From contig CM060990.1 of assembly GCA_030765065.1 (NCBI GenBank), positions 462,281,321-462,345,320 on the forward strand: a stretch of DNA of 64,000 bases, in the 5' to 3' direction. The stretch is from Deroplatys truncata. Its lineage: Eukaryota > Arthropoda > Insecta > Mantodea > Mantidae. A program made the translations under genes and the position numbers. Positions 1 to 12,386 of this stretch are shown piece after piece (positions within the stretch are counted from its first letter, which is position 1; each line of letters begins with the position of its first letter). The notes below the pieces were generated by a model, which saw only the letters and a list, made by a program, of their open reading frames with translations, ran no database searches and was not told the DNA's origin.

Positions 1-245
1 GTCGCTTGGTGCCAAATCCGGACTGTAGTGAGGGGGTCGAATAGTTCCCAATCAAATGAAACGATCAGATCTTGAGTTTGTTTGGCTATATGTGGCCGGG
101 CATTGTCACTCATTATTATTTCACCATAAACCTCACACAATTGGCGATGAATATTTGCTGGCGTAACATTTATCGCATTCAAAAAACGAATCACTGATCT
201 GACTTCACATTCGGGGGGTCACTCGAATGTTTTGAACATTTCAAA
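1..245 (-). pseudogene. Deleted mariner-type transposase relic
   Basis: Read on the minus strand, two parts of a mariner transposase are fused. The first (about 220 down to 107) resembles the N-terminal helix-turn-helix region, with the pattern ECEVRSVIRFLNA...ANIHRQLCEVYGE. It passes directly into the C-terminal catalytic region (about 106 to 5), with NARPHIAKQTQDL and, after a frameshift, SPDLAPS. The roughly 200 residues that normally lie between them, including the first two catalytic acidic positions, are missing, so this is an internally deleted, inactive copy. The gene runs off the left edge of the window. Family assignment is from recognised motifs; no terminal repeats were delimited. 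Confidence 0.7.
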
Positions 246-1466
246 ATGCTCTAACAACAGGAAAACCAAAGTGACCAAAAATCGGTCACAGCTACGTCTG
301 TCTTCCTAATGAATGGAGGAAGTGATCGCGCATGCTCAAAATCGCGACTGCAGCGGCAAAATATTAAAACGGTACGTACTTTATAAACACGCCTCTTAAT
401 TAACATTACTAGTGTCCATAACTGAATAGGATTTGAGAAATTCCATTCATGTGCTTATGATGTTTTGAGTGAAGAAAAAGTTAAGAACACAAACTGGCTA
501 TGTAAGAATTCCGTAAAATGCCATGACTTATGCAGTATTATAAAGAATGCAAGATTTTCAAATGATTACACATAACAATCATTTTCATCATACAGGAAGC
601 CTTGAATCCCATCACAGTGAACGCTTGAAGTATGCCCAGAATGACATTTTTCATTTCTAGGCATGTATGTCAGATCAATTAGCTGCTTGATCATAGTTTT
701 CACCAAGGGAAAAAGGTAGTGGGCATGAACACGTTCCAAGACGAGTATATTGTACTAGGAGTTAATGACCGCAGCGACATACTAGTAATGTTTGCTTACT
801 CCATAAAAGTAAACCTAATAAGTAGGAAATGGAAGGTCGGTACTTCTCTCGGTTTATATTACCTTTGTGAGAAAAAGGTGAGAAAAAAGAAGAAAATACG
901 TAAATAATGAGACGAGTTCAAAGAAGTGTAAGTTTTAAAGCATGGATACTGGCTACACATTCGACTACTCCGGCAGGAGCTACCTGCCTTAAGAATGTTG
1001 GCTAACAGTCCGACGTCACCACAGTGCGCTGCCGGTGCGGAAAATACCCACCAAATCCTGAGCGGTAAGTTGTATATTGTTCCGGTTTTCACAAACCAAG
1101 ATCTTGTAGAATATTAAATAAAATAGACGTGCGAAGTTTTAGTCCAGTCCTCCTTTAAGAATTACTGATTTCCAACAATACTTCCTCTTTCCTTTTTGAA
1201 CGGCTAATAATGCCTGCTGTACTATAGAGCGTGACTTCTGAATTTCCCTGTAGATTATAGTATTCATATAAAATGCTACGCATCTATTCACATTACGTTA
1301 CTCGGGATACATTTTTGACCATAAATAATCTAAGATTAAGAATTATGGACTTGGGTTCATGCATGATACGGAAAACAAAAGATAACTGTTAGCATAGCGT
1401 AAGTTACTTTTTGTTACTATTGAAGCCATTCGGGTACAAAAGAAGAATCACGTAATATACTTTATA
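246..1466. other. Unassigned AT-rich sequence
   Basis: I see no recognisable gene. A locally GC-richer patch at about 950-1070 ends in a good splice-donor-like GGTAAGT (1062-1068), but no exon is supported by coding similarity. Confidence 0.4.
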
Positions 1467-2111
1467 CAGGGAGGGCCATTTAATTTGAGACTGTACAATA
1501 TCTCCAAAACTAAGCATTGTAGAAAGAAATGTCTTAAATTAAAGTTGCTTGATATAATGGGAAGGTAAATGTCAATAGTCACGTTTTATTTGGAGGACAT
1601 TGTGATGATCATTTTAGGGTCAATTTAATTTTTTTAAATGGGAACCTACCTTTTTATGTTGTTTTCTCACTCCTCATAAAAAACTAAACATCATTTGTAT
1701 AAAGCACTTTGCAATTGTTCTTACACCAACGTAAATACAACGAAAATTCTGAATGGCTGTATACGAAGAGTGGAACGAATGATTGGGCCATATATGAATG
1801 GTCATTTGAGGGTCAAGTTACGTTTCGTAATTGGGAACCAACATTTTTTATTTTGTTTCCTTATTACTCATCACAAAATAAACAGCTTTTTATAAACCAT
1901 TTTCTAATGAGAAAACAACATACAAAATATAGGTTCCCATTTAAAAAAATTAAACTGACCCTAAAATGACCATCATAACGTCCTCCAAACAAAACACGAC
2001 TAATGGCATTTACTTTCCCCCATAATATCAAGCAACTTTTATCAAATACATTTCTTTCCGCAAGGCTTAGTTTTGGAGATATTGTAGTCTCAACTTAAAT
2101 GGCCCACCCTA
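1467..2111. mobile_element. Foldback (long-TIR) MITE, TA target
   Basis: A palindromic element. The left arm starts CAGGGAGGGCCATTTAA at 1467 after TA. The right arm ends with the complementary AAATGGCCCACCCT before TATA. The arms (about 1467-1660 and 1920-2111) pair over nearly 190 bp, with scattered mismatches. A TA duplication and a CAGGG-type terminus fit a Tc1/mariner-like non-autonomous element. The central part (about 1790-1890) carries a third, diverged copy of the inner arm sequence. It has no coding capacity. Confidence 0.7.
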
Positions 2112-5100
2112 TATATAAATACCAAAAGATTGTGCCACTTAGTAGCAACATTTTCATTCGACTATTATACACAGAAGTGGGAAATTTTAATTCTGAAAAG
2201 TGTAAAATTTTAACCTAAAGAAAAGAACATTATTTCAACGTATCTTTAAAATAGCTTATATGCTTAAAGCTCGCAATACAAAATTTGTTTTGAATAAAAA
2301 AAGAGCTAATTTCATTTCATAAAACGAAAAGAATGTCGAATTGGTTAGACCACACTTCCTTGTTCTATTAATATTCTGGATACACACAGAGAATGAACAC
2401 GATTGCCATTTCGGATTGTTATAGAAATATATGTACAGATACCTTGGTGAGAAAATTCAGGTTTATTTCATTAATGCTACTTAAAATGTTTGTCAGCAAA
2501 ACATAGCCATTTTGCAGATAACGGTTCGATAACTGAATTAAATCACCATCTTCTACCGTGTAAGAAAATTCTAAGGAAAGGATACTGTTTATTTATCATC
2601 TATCTACATTTTGAAGCCACTTATGCGAAACGTTTTCTGCAACATTGTATACCTACTTCAACACTTTTCATACCTTCAGTATTTTCTCCTCCCCTGTCAG
2701 TTTTGGATTAATAACCAATGAAATTCAGCATATTGCTCTCTTCTGCCATACTTAGAGCACTATGGCCAAAAGCAGGTTGCACATCAGGTTATTTTAAACA
2801 TTTAGAAACTGGGATGAGCCTGTTTTCCGTTCTGGTACCAAATGTTAAAGTTGCATTATAACTAAAGGCAGTATTTCAAAATCTTCTTTTAGGATAGATG
2901 CTGCTGAGCGTGTACATAAAAATACCAGGGGACTATTGTGGCAAGTAAAGAATAGGAATTTAAGTTTTCGTGACATGTATTTGCATTGAAATGAACAAAA
3001 GTTTTTCACAGCCGTCGCTTCGATACTCATTTATATACCAGATTCAGCTCACCTCTATCGCTCCCAGATTGAACTAAGCTCTCATATTAGTTTTTAAGAG
3101 CTGGGAACCTTCGAGATTGTTGCGAAAGTGCCGCTCCATCCCTTTCTAGATGCCTATAGGCTTCCGAAAACAAACATCTGAGGGAGCCATAGATGGAAAG
3201 TTGCTTCTAATGCACTGATGCTGCTTTTAACTTTGATGCGATAGGCAATAAAGAAGTTAACTGACGTTACGCATTATTAAAAACTGAAAACTGGAATTTT
3301 ATCGGGAAGTTATAAGGTTATCTACCCATTTCACACATTCAGTTAAATGTTGCGAAAAAAGGAATTATATTTCCTAAAAGAGAACAACTTCTGCTGATTT
3401 GATGCGACACTGCAAGCCTACCTTTTTGCCATTGCTCTCACGGAAACCCTTTTACTGCGTGTTAATGAAATGTGGAATGTGCATAAGGATCCATACCCGG
3501 TAATTATACATCGTAGTAAGACAAACACAGTAAAGAGGTCACTGGCAGCAAGGGGAAAACGTCCCTAACAACGTGTGCTTATGTTTGTACTGCCGAACTG
3601 ACGTGGACTCTACTTAGGTAGACGGTACATTTACTGCCGATTCATAAATGCCCAATACACGTTAGAAAGTAACAGGGTTTCCTACTAAGTCATGGGAACT
3701 AAAAAAATCTAAATATGAACACTGGAGATGGCAATATACTCAGTTTATGACAGCTGGAAAAGATTTAGACACGGGAAGAGGGCGAATGGCCACTATTTGA
3801 GTTTATTATTGCATATTGCTTTATTTCTAGCATAACAACGTTGGAAACCCCCAGCAGAATATATTAACCTTTTAAGTAATCTCCAAGACAGACAATCATT
3901 TTTCACCACTAATGGCGAGGAAACCGGCGGGTACCATCAACTTCAGACCCATAGCATCAGTCACAGCCCCTATCCCACTGACAATGGATTTTTCGGTTCC
4001 CAAACAATAGAATTTTCAATCTGAGTACCTAATCATTGTCAGAAATTCCGGTGAGTATGATGGGTCCTCCAGTACTTTTATTACCAACAGTGGCTGTACA
4101 CATATTAAACTTGCACTACATATCCTTCGATGTCCTTGATATCTAAATGGCGTTAACAAGCACCAGAAATATCTACATTTCACCGACACATTATAAACCT
4201 TTGACTTGGGCTTGGGTTTATGCACAAATGTGTTTCCATAGTTAGTACGCAACCCTGGTATATAAAATCCACATGAATCATAGTCGTTCTCAGAAATGAT
4301 ATACTCTACTGTTATTATCTATTATTTTTTACTGTCAGTTGTAATTCCTAAGATTTTAAGTTATTTCGCTAAGGAGACCATTGGGTAAAGGTTTCCAGGT
4401 GTATTAAGGGGGATTGGAATCATATTTCAATTAAAAAATCCATTTTTTGAAATAATTGTTGCTTCAAAATATCCTAAGTTTTCTGATTCTAAGGGAGCAC
4501 AAAAATGATATGGACATTACTACTAAGTGTACTAATTTATTTTAACAGCACTTCAGCCTTATTTCATGTGCTTATTATTTGATATACCTAAGAGTGATGA
4601 CTTGAGATTTAAATTGGAAGTTGTGTATAATGTAATTTTAAATTCAGAGCGTTTCTTTACTTTCCTATGTTTAATAGATACAAGGAGATGAAGATATTTA
4701 TATAAATGAGAAACTAGAATGAAGCACTTAATCGCGGGCCTAAGCCGCAGCTTAGAACTTCCTTTCGAAGCCTACTCTGCAAGATAAAATGACATAATAT
4801 TGCAAGCAGATATTATCAACAGAGCTTAACAGTTAAAACTTGCAAGTAGCTATCTAAAATGATTATGAAGAGAATAGATATTAAGAATATGTAAGGCAAA
4901 TTTGGATAATTTGGCGATAATGGGTAATTTGACAGTCTCTGCTACATTTAGAAATTTCAGTTTTTCACATTCCCTAAAAGAGAGTAGATACGTGGAAGAT
5001 AATCATATTTTTAAGGTATTTCATGTGCTATAAACAGATTAAGAAGGAATCACAAGAAATCATTTGCCGACCAGCTGGTGTACTATTGCTTAAAATTAGT

Positions 5101-7629
5101 ATTGCTTGATGGAGTGATGTTTTATTGACTTAAAAGATTTAAAAAAAGCGTTGTTAAGAGTGCATGTCACTTCCTCATTATAAAACAAACATTGTTAAAA
5201 TTATGGGGAAATTAAAAGGCCTATCCTGCCAATGTTATTTTTTCGAACTTCATGACTCATTATCTCAGAAACTATTAAAGATATCAGACTAAATCATGTA
5301 TGAATATGCATGCCTTCTATATTCACTGATCATCTTTTACATAACAATGTCATTTATTAAGCAGGATAGGAGTTATTCTTAATAATACATATTGTTTTTG
5401 AAAAATATTAATCAGCAATTAATTTTTTAAAAATAACTAATCATCTTATTAATCCAAAGTAGATCCACAACAGCAGTGAGGTTTTATTTTTATCATCTTA
5501 AAATTTTATTCAGCTATCTTCAATTATTTATGAGAAAAGAGTCATTTTTATCAGAAAAATAAATGCCATATACAGAAATGCAGAGGACATTATCATGTAT
5601 TTGGGAGAAAAAATAGAAAGCACGTGCCTCGCAAATACGAAAACTGCCATATTTAGTAGTGGTAAAAATTTGCAAATCAAAATCTTCCATAAAAGATGAG
5701 CTAAAATTTATCTACCTACTCCTAAGATTACATATAGGAGTTACATTTTTATGTTGCAGATGCGGTGCCATTTTAAAAATATATGTAAAATTGGAATATT
5801 CTCTGTGATAAACTCTAATGATGTAATGATAAGTGATAAAATCTATAATAAATTAAAGAAGGACTTTCAATTTATAAGACTGCACAAAATATTAAAACTG
5901 CGACTTTTTAGCAATTTAGTAATTTAGAAGAAAATTTTGATCTGACTGTGTAAAAAGTGGCAAAATGCTGTAGTATTAACACATCTAAGAATTTAAATCT
6001 AATGCAAACTTTGAGTTAAAATAACATCTTTCATAGATTATATGAATTAGAATTATGAGCATGCAGGTTGTTATTAAGTACATATCAATATTCCTCACGT
6101 ATATTAACAGACTTATAGAAATGCTAATAAAATAAACAATGAACACTTGGTTTATATTTTAAAACAGCTTCATAAAAAGTCTGTCGTTAGTAGCGATTTA
6201 TTTATTATTATTAGCATGTAACAGATCATACCAATATTTTACATTAACTGTTTTACACATTACTTCTTCTTGCATGCTATACTTGGGACATATCCCCAAG
6301 TTGTACCTCTAACCGAAATGCAATCTCTATTCAAGTTAAAACGATTTGAGGATGCATGCTTCACTACTTTCATATTGGTTGCAAACACGCTGTATTACAC
6401 CGGTATTCTCTTACTCTGCAAGTGTGGTATCAGCAGAGCTCGTTATGATCGAAGGATCTACTGACTTATGAGTGACTTACGCGGACGTACAACCTTGGTT
6501 GTGACTGCTCTTCATTTTGCGCAATTTCACCTGCCTTGTTTAACAGCTTATTTTGCTGTATTGTATTAAAGTACATTAACACAATGTTAAGTTTGATATT
6601 CAAGTTTAAAACATACATAATTATAAATCTGTATAAAAGGATAAATTCTGCCAACTGTTCCTACTCTCCCCCAACACTTATACTTCTGTCGCTTCTGCAG
6701 CACTATTCACCCACATAGGCAGCCTTACTTGACGGAGCTCTGTGCTTAGGCCACTTCTAAGATTTCAAACACTAAGCTAACCAATGATTCGTCTGAAAAG
6801 TATCGTTTTAAAAACGATCTACGCACCTCGCCAGGAATTTCGTATATGCCTCTCTCGTACAAAATCTCTATATCGTGACTCCCTTTAAATCCCTGGCGAT
6901 CACATGCGCAGAAGAATGTGAGGGTATTGCACACAGCACTTAGCAACGATTCTCAGATCTTGGACCGGCGGTATGTTCTGGTCGAGTGCTTGGTTGAAAA
7001 CCTTATCCTTGGCTCTTTTATGGTCTCCCTCCTCCCCCAGCACAAAAAGCGGCCATTTCTTCCCTGCCTCACAATAACACCGCCACCCTCTACTTCATAA
7101 CAACAAGACCAACGGCAATGGCTGAGTGGTCACAAAACCAGACTTCGATTTCCACTATATCAGCGCCCCTGAGATGTGGACCGTCCCGCACAGTTTGAGG
7201 CGCGCTCAAGAATTTAGTGGCTCTTTGGAAAACAAACCAAGTGCGTAACCATTCCTCCTGGTGCCTGTGTTATAGAGCTGTTGGTCATGAAAATCAATGA
7301 CTTCATTATTTCAAAAAAAACGGATTAATAAAAAAAGAATATGTATGTGAAGAACATGAATTATGTATTCCCTTCCAACACGGCAAACTTAAGATTCAAG
7401 ATCTTCTAAACCACAGCAGGAAACTTTGACTTTAGATCTATCGTCAAACTAGACAGCGGCTATCACTTAGCTTGAGCGCAGTACTAACATGCTGCTGAAA
7501 GAGTTAATCGCCAGCTTCACAAAGCCCTGTCTAAATGCTACCTAAAGGCTAGTGGTGTAAGCGCCAAAATTGCTGCCTTCCCGCATTCTCGGATTTCCAA
7601 TGGGAAACACTCTCAGCCCTATATTTAAT
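2112..7629. other. Unassigned AT-rich intergenic sequence
   Basis: Only short open frames with no recognisable domains. Base composition is AT-rich, particularly 4300-6270. No repeat boundaries, RNA genes or transposon proteins could be supported. Confidence 0.4.
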
Positions 7630-7672
7630 TCGTTACAGGTATAAAAGAGGCCTTTCTCCCCCTTGTCAGCAC
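7630..7672 (+). promoter_or_regulatory. Candidate TATA/Inr core promoter
   Basis: A canonical TATAAAAG starts at 7640 and is followed 28 bp later by an arthropod-like initiator TCAG (7666-7669). No supported transcript or coding exon lies downstream, so this is a motif-level candidate only. Confidence 0.25.
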
Positions 7673-9118
7673 ATGAAAGCGAAGCCGGTGGTTAACGTTT
7701 AAAACAAGTTTTTAATATACGCAGTAAGACCAGTCATTGAACTAGTACTCACCTCATGCAAAACTGGCCATGGTGTCTATAAGTTCGCAACTAAAACATA
7801 CATACTTTTTTTCGTTTTCCTGTTAAAAGAGAGTTGTCAGCACGCATTACTGTATTGGAGGTGATATCAGAAGTAGAAATACAATATACAGGCTGTTTCA
7901 AAAAGGAGCATATTTATTTTACGAATGTTATTGAAAGAAAAGTACGAAAGTCAGAAACACATTCTACACATCAATGTACAGAGAAAAGTTTAAATCTTTT
8001 AAAAAACAGGCTTATAACTACCATCCAGTGATATAAAGTACTGCTGGTAATTTACAGAACAATGAGCACAAGAAAACTAACTTGTGTGTTGTAGTTTGTT
8101 TTGAATCCATTGTTATATTACTAAACATCATTTCTGCAACAGATTCATCAAACAGTTTCCCCGTCATTAGCAAATTTACAATGGTAAAACAAGTTTGGTA
8201 ACTAGGAACCAACTAGTGTGGCAAGACTATCTAGACGTTTCTGTGTTATTTCGATTATTTTTACAAATACTCTATCTGCGTCACTGTAAGAAAATAACCT
8301 GTATGAATTTGGGAATAAAACAGTGTCATTGATTTAGAAAATCTTATAATTGTCTAAAGCTGCGATATCCTCAAAGTATGCCATAGTGCATTCAAAAATA
8401 TTGTGTTTATTTGCTGCAAATGTTTTATAGCGATATCTTCAGTAGTTCCTAAGATAATACATTATATATTTATGGTAAATTTAGCATTTGTGGCAGAGGC
8501 TATTTAATTTTAGCTTAATAGTAAATAGAATTGCCGTATATTAATAAAACCTGTAGTTCTACTCGCGTTATTACGTTAAATGCAGATATCCTACTGTCTG
8601 TCTGTCTCTCTCTCCCTTTTCCACCGTTTTTTTTCATTTTCCCCTGCATATCCATCTCTCTTCCACTCCCTTTTCCCCTTACCGTACCTTCTTCTCCCTT
8701 CTGAGCTACTTACAGGTAATGTGATGCTTTTAAAACCGGCAGTAAAACTGGTTTCCTCGGATGTTAAGAACATAAGTAAAAGGTTTAGTAGTAAATACAT
8801 ACATACACACACTCACACACTTCTTGCCTATTTCTTAGGCTTCCACTGTGATCGTAGCTACACAGTTTCCCATGATAACCGTCTTATGTGCACGAATAAT
8901 AGTAACCATAAATTCTTTTAAATAACAAGAATTGTTAGGAGCAGTATTCTTACAAATTTTGTACATAGGATAAAAAATAATGATTCTGAACTGCATTATA
9001 ACACCTTTTTGGGCAAGGTAATTAAAATAACTTATTGTTTTTCTAAATGGGACCTAAGGTATGTCACATTCCACGTACGATAAGAACCGGTTCCCTCAGT
9101 CCTGCGTGGAAAAGCTAA

Positions 9119-9145
9119 CACGCGCGCACACACATACAGCACAAA

Positions 9146-9196
<51 letters not shown>
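9119..9196. repeat. (CA)n microsatellite
   Basis: An interrupted CGCGCACACACA start, then an uninterrupted run of about 25 CA dinucleotides (9146-9196). Confidence 0.95.
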
Positions 9197-9197
<1 letters not shown>

Positions 9198-11530
9198 ATA
9201 AATTCGTGGAAAATTACAGAAAATGTACTATATGTATAGACAATAACCGAAATAATGGAAATGATGCTATGCCATCAAAATTATCTGGATAGCCCGTAGA
9301 ATGAGTAATAAGAAGGTAATCTTCCTAATTAAAATCTGCGAGTTGACTGTTTAAAGATCTCCAAAATATGATATTTGTTTCTGGAATTTTGTATAAATCT
9401 TTCATTTAACATTCTTGCTTATCTATTTCTTCTTCAAAAATTAAGCAGAAAAATATAATAAAACGCTATAACAATAATGTCAGGTGCTATTATTATCTAT
9501 GCGCACATGAAGGAATACACGGACAGTATTTGAGAGAAGATAGATATAAGTTGATACCATACTTGTCATTGGAGGTGTAATATTTGAAAGTTGTTAATAA
9601 TAACAACAATAATAATAAAAATGAATTAGGACATTTATAAATTGCTTTCATTTACCAGAACCAGTATGATTGCAACAGCCACGCCTTCTCTATTATATGC
9701 GTCGTTTACGTTTGTCGTAAAAGCCTGTTACTTTACGAGTATAGATAGGATAAACAGGTAGCGCGCCGCATTAACAACGGAAACACATAATACATCCAGA
9801 AAGTTTACATGATGCTATGTGCGTTTCTTGCGCGCCTCTGGGCAGAGTCAAAATTTTTGTGAAAACGCGCTAATAGTACTGCCGCGCGCATTAGATTAAC
9901 ATACGGCATGGCTTTGTAGCCGTGGCTGATTATCGCACAGAGCCTTAGTCACTGTAAATAATATCCCATTAATTGTTTAATATTAGCCAATCCCTACTTG
10001 CGCTGACAGTTACATACCAACTCCATGACTGTACACCGTTGCAATAGTTTTACCTTACTTCATATAACCCGGTCTGTTTGGTTCATTGAGAGCAGAAAGA
10101 TACGTGACAACATGCCACTGTCATTTTTGCGGTAAGTTTAAATTAAAGAGATAAGCAACGTTTGAGGTGCCAATGCTAATGTAATGAGCACCGCGGACCC
10201 ATGCCCTAGACTGGTCACAGGGTAACAATACCCTTTTTTCTCCCTTCAACGTTGTGATTTGCTGGAGCAGGTCTCGACGGAGACACTATGCTGATAAAAT
10301 AGGAACTAAGGTTTTTTTTCCCTTCGACGACACTTCTGCCCTAAAGGCCAGGAGTCATGTTCGTGTATCTGTAGTCATTGCTACACAACTTTGTAATCAC
10401 AGCTTCCAGTTCTGCACGTTGTGGGGCTAAATAATTCCTAAACTATTTCTGATACTTTGTGTTACGTCACAGTAAATTAAAATTTGGAATCTATTAAGTA
10501 TGTAAGATTTCAGCTGGTTTAATAAGCAGTATTTCTGTGTTAAAACTATTTGTCCGTAACCCGGGTTTTACACAACAACCAATCATAGAATACACGAGGA
10601 CAGGGTCTTGTACAATAACCTGACATGCAGTATACGTTCATTTTGGACCTTGAAAAATGAATATTTCTCACTGTGTTTGCAAACTGAATCAAGTTGCGAG
10701 GCTCGAAGTTATTACAACTGCGATACAGAAATGTTTATACATCGCGTTCACTAGGAAATTGGCCGGTAATAAACCAGCAAGAGCGCTCTCACTGGAAGCA
10801 TGTGCCGTTCAGTGTCTGCATTCTAGATGCCTAGATCCTAATATGTGTTCTATCGAATTAGAATTCATGTTAACCTAATGCTACTATAGAATTTACTGAA
10901 CAACTTCACAAAAAAGCCGTATTTATTAATAATGAGCATATTACCCTCAAATTCTCTGGATGTATGGGTTAGGTGTTCATTTTCTTCCAATGAAAATATC
11001 CAACAATAGTTTTAAAGTTTGAGGGTTTTATTCAGAATCTTAAGTCTTGTCGGAAGCAAAACAGAGCATGCTTCAGTTATATGTAAATCAATATATGAAT
11101 CTTATGATATTCAAATGAAACATATTCAGCAAATATTTCTGTTGCAACAATTAGAATAATCTCAAACACAAACGGAACATCCCTTATAGTCAACTTTAAA
11201 TGGATTCAAATTAAACTTTCTTTGAAACTGTAAGATAATTCCTCAGCAAATATTCCTATATAAACTATTTAATGGTTAGCTAAACTAAGAAGAATGTCGG
11301 AAAAAGGTTTTTAAATTGTGAGTAAATCAAGTTTAATAATACGATAATCATTCAGATTTAGGACGCCTTAATTACTATCTCAGAACTTCTTCAGAGAAAA
11401 CATGCTGAAGGTGTTGATCACCTTTATTGCTGATATATGATCGCAACGCCTTCTTTCTGTTTTTTCTTTGTTTATGAAACTCCAGCTATAATTACTCTAC
11501 TGATTGACTAATTAGTTTTATAATCCTGCC

Positions 11531-11532
<2 letters not shown>

Positions 11533-11573
<41 letters not shown>
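11533..11573. repeat. (TTA)n microsatellite
   Basis: About 13 tandem TTA units, followed by degenerate ACT-type trinucleotides. Confidence 0.95.
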
Positions 11574-11577
<4 letters not shown>

Positions 11578-12386
11578 CTACTACTATAGTGACATAGATT
11601 ATTATTTATCAGAATCACATAGTTCTCTACCGCAACCATGTATTTATCATACTTATCAATAAATGTTTAATGTTGCCTTTTTATACTCATATGTGTTATT
11701 TTAATTTCCACGTACTTACATCACTTTCACCATTACTCTGCAGGGGTATACATATTATATAAATAACTCGCAATAAATATATATTATTTGATATGGGTCT
11801 GACAGTGAGCAAAGCTTTCAGGAAACAAAACAATGAAATGCAATGTTTGCAGAATATGTCCTAGTCGCTTGCTCGGGTTTTCTCGCCGACTTCGCTTGTT
11901 AAAGCTGTACAACAGGAGCCGACTCTGAGTATGCTCGGTCGTTCGCGCATACCCTGAGAAAAAGTGAATATGCTCAGCATAACCGCTCACGTAATTTCTA
12001 CTTCCTGATAGAACTTTAAGACGTTAAGGAAAAGCTATTATTCCCCCTCTAACCTTCGTAGTGTTTTATATGGTGCACTTTATTTTGAGGCACACTGTAC
12101 CAATAAAACGTGAACCCTTGTAACACTGTCCAGTTTAATTTTTCTGCCTGGCGGTAATGCGAATGAAAGTGAACACTTGCAATAATGCTCAGTAATTTAA
12201 CAGTGCATAATAGTAAGCAGTGTAACAGAAATTTTGCTAACTTCACATAATTATTGTGAACGGAGGATTACGCAAAGGATTCCTACAATAACATAAGTTT
12301 AAGTAAGTTACAGTATTTATCTATTTAGTTCATTGCGCGCTTAGTTTTGGTGTCTTGCGACTCCTGTGTTGAAATCATTATTCATT

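Larger units (their letters stand above)
7673..12386. other. Unassigned intergenic sequence with microsatellites
   Basis: No coding region recognised. It contains a pyrimidine-rich tract at 8596-8700, ACAY/ACAC repeats at 8798-8822, a long CA run at 9146-9196 and a TTA run at 11533-11571. A sequence resembling the start of a Tc1-type repeat (CAGGCTGTTTCAAAAA, 7890) has no detectable partner terminus. Confidence 0.4.

Noticed and set aside
7890-8220. Possible Tc1-type element beginning CAGGCTGTTTCAAAAA
   Set aside because: No inverted partner and no transposase motifs.
8580-8921. 113-codon Ser/Leu/Phe-rich ORF
   Set aside because: Covers a pyrimidine-rich tract and a CA microsatellite; no homology, and complementary ORF equally long.
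10112-10137. Short ATG exon followed by GGTAAGT
   Set aside because: Seven codons before a donor-like sequence with no supporting downstream exon; chance occurrence likely.
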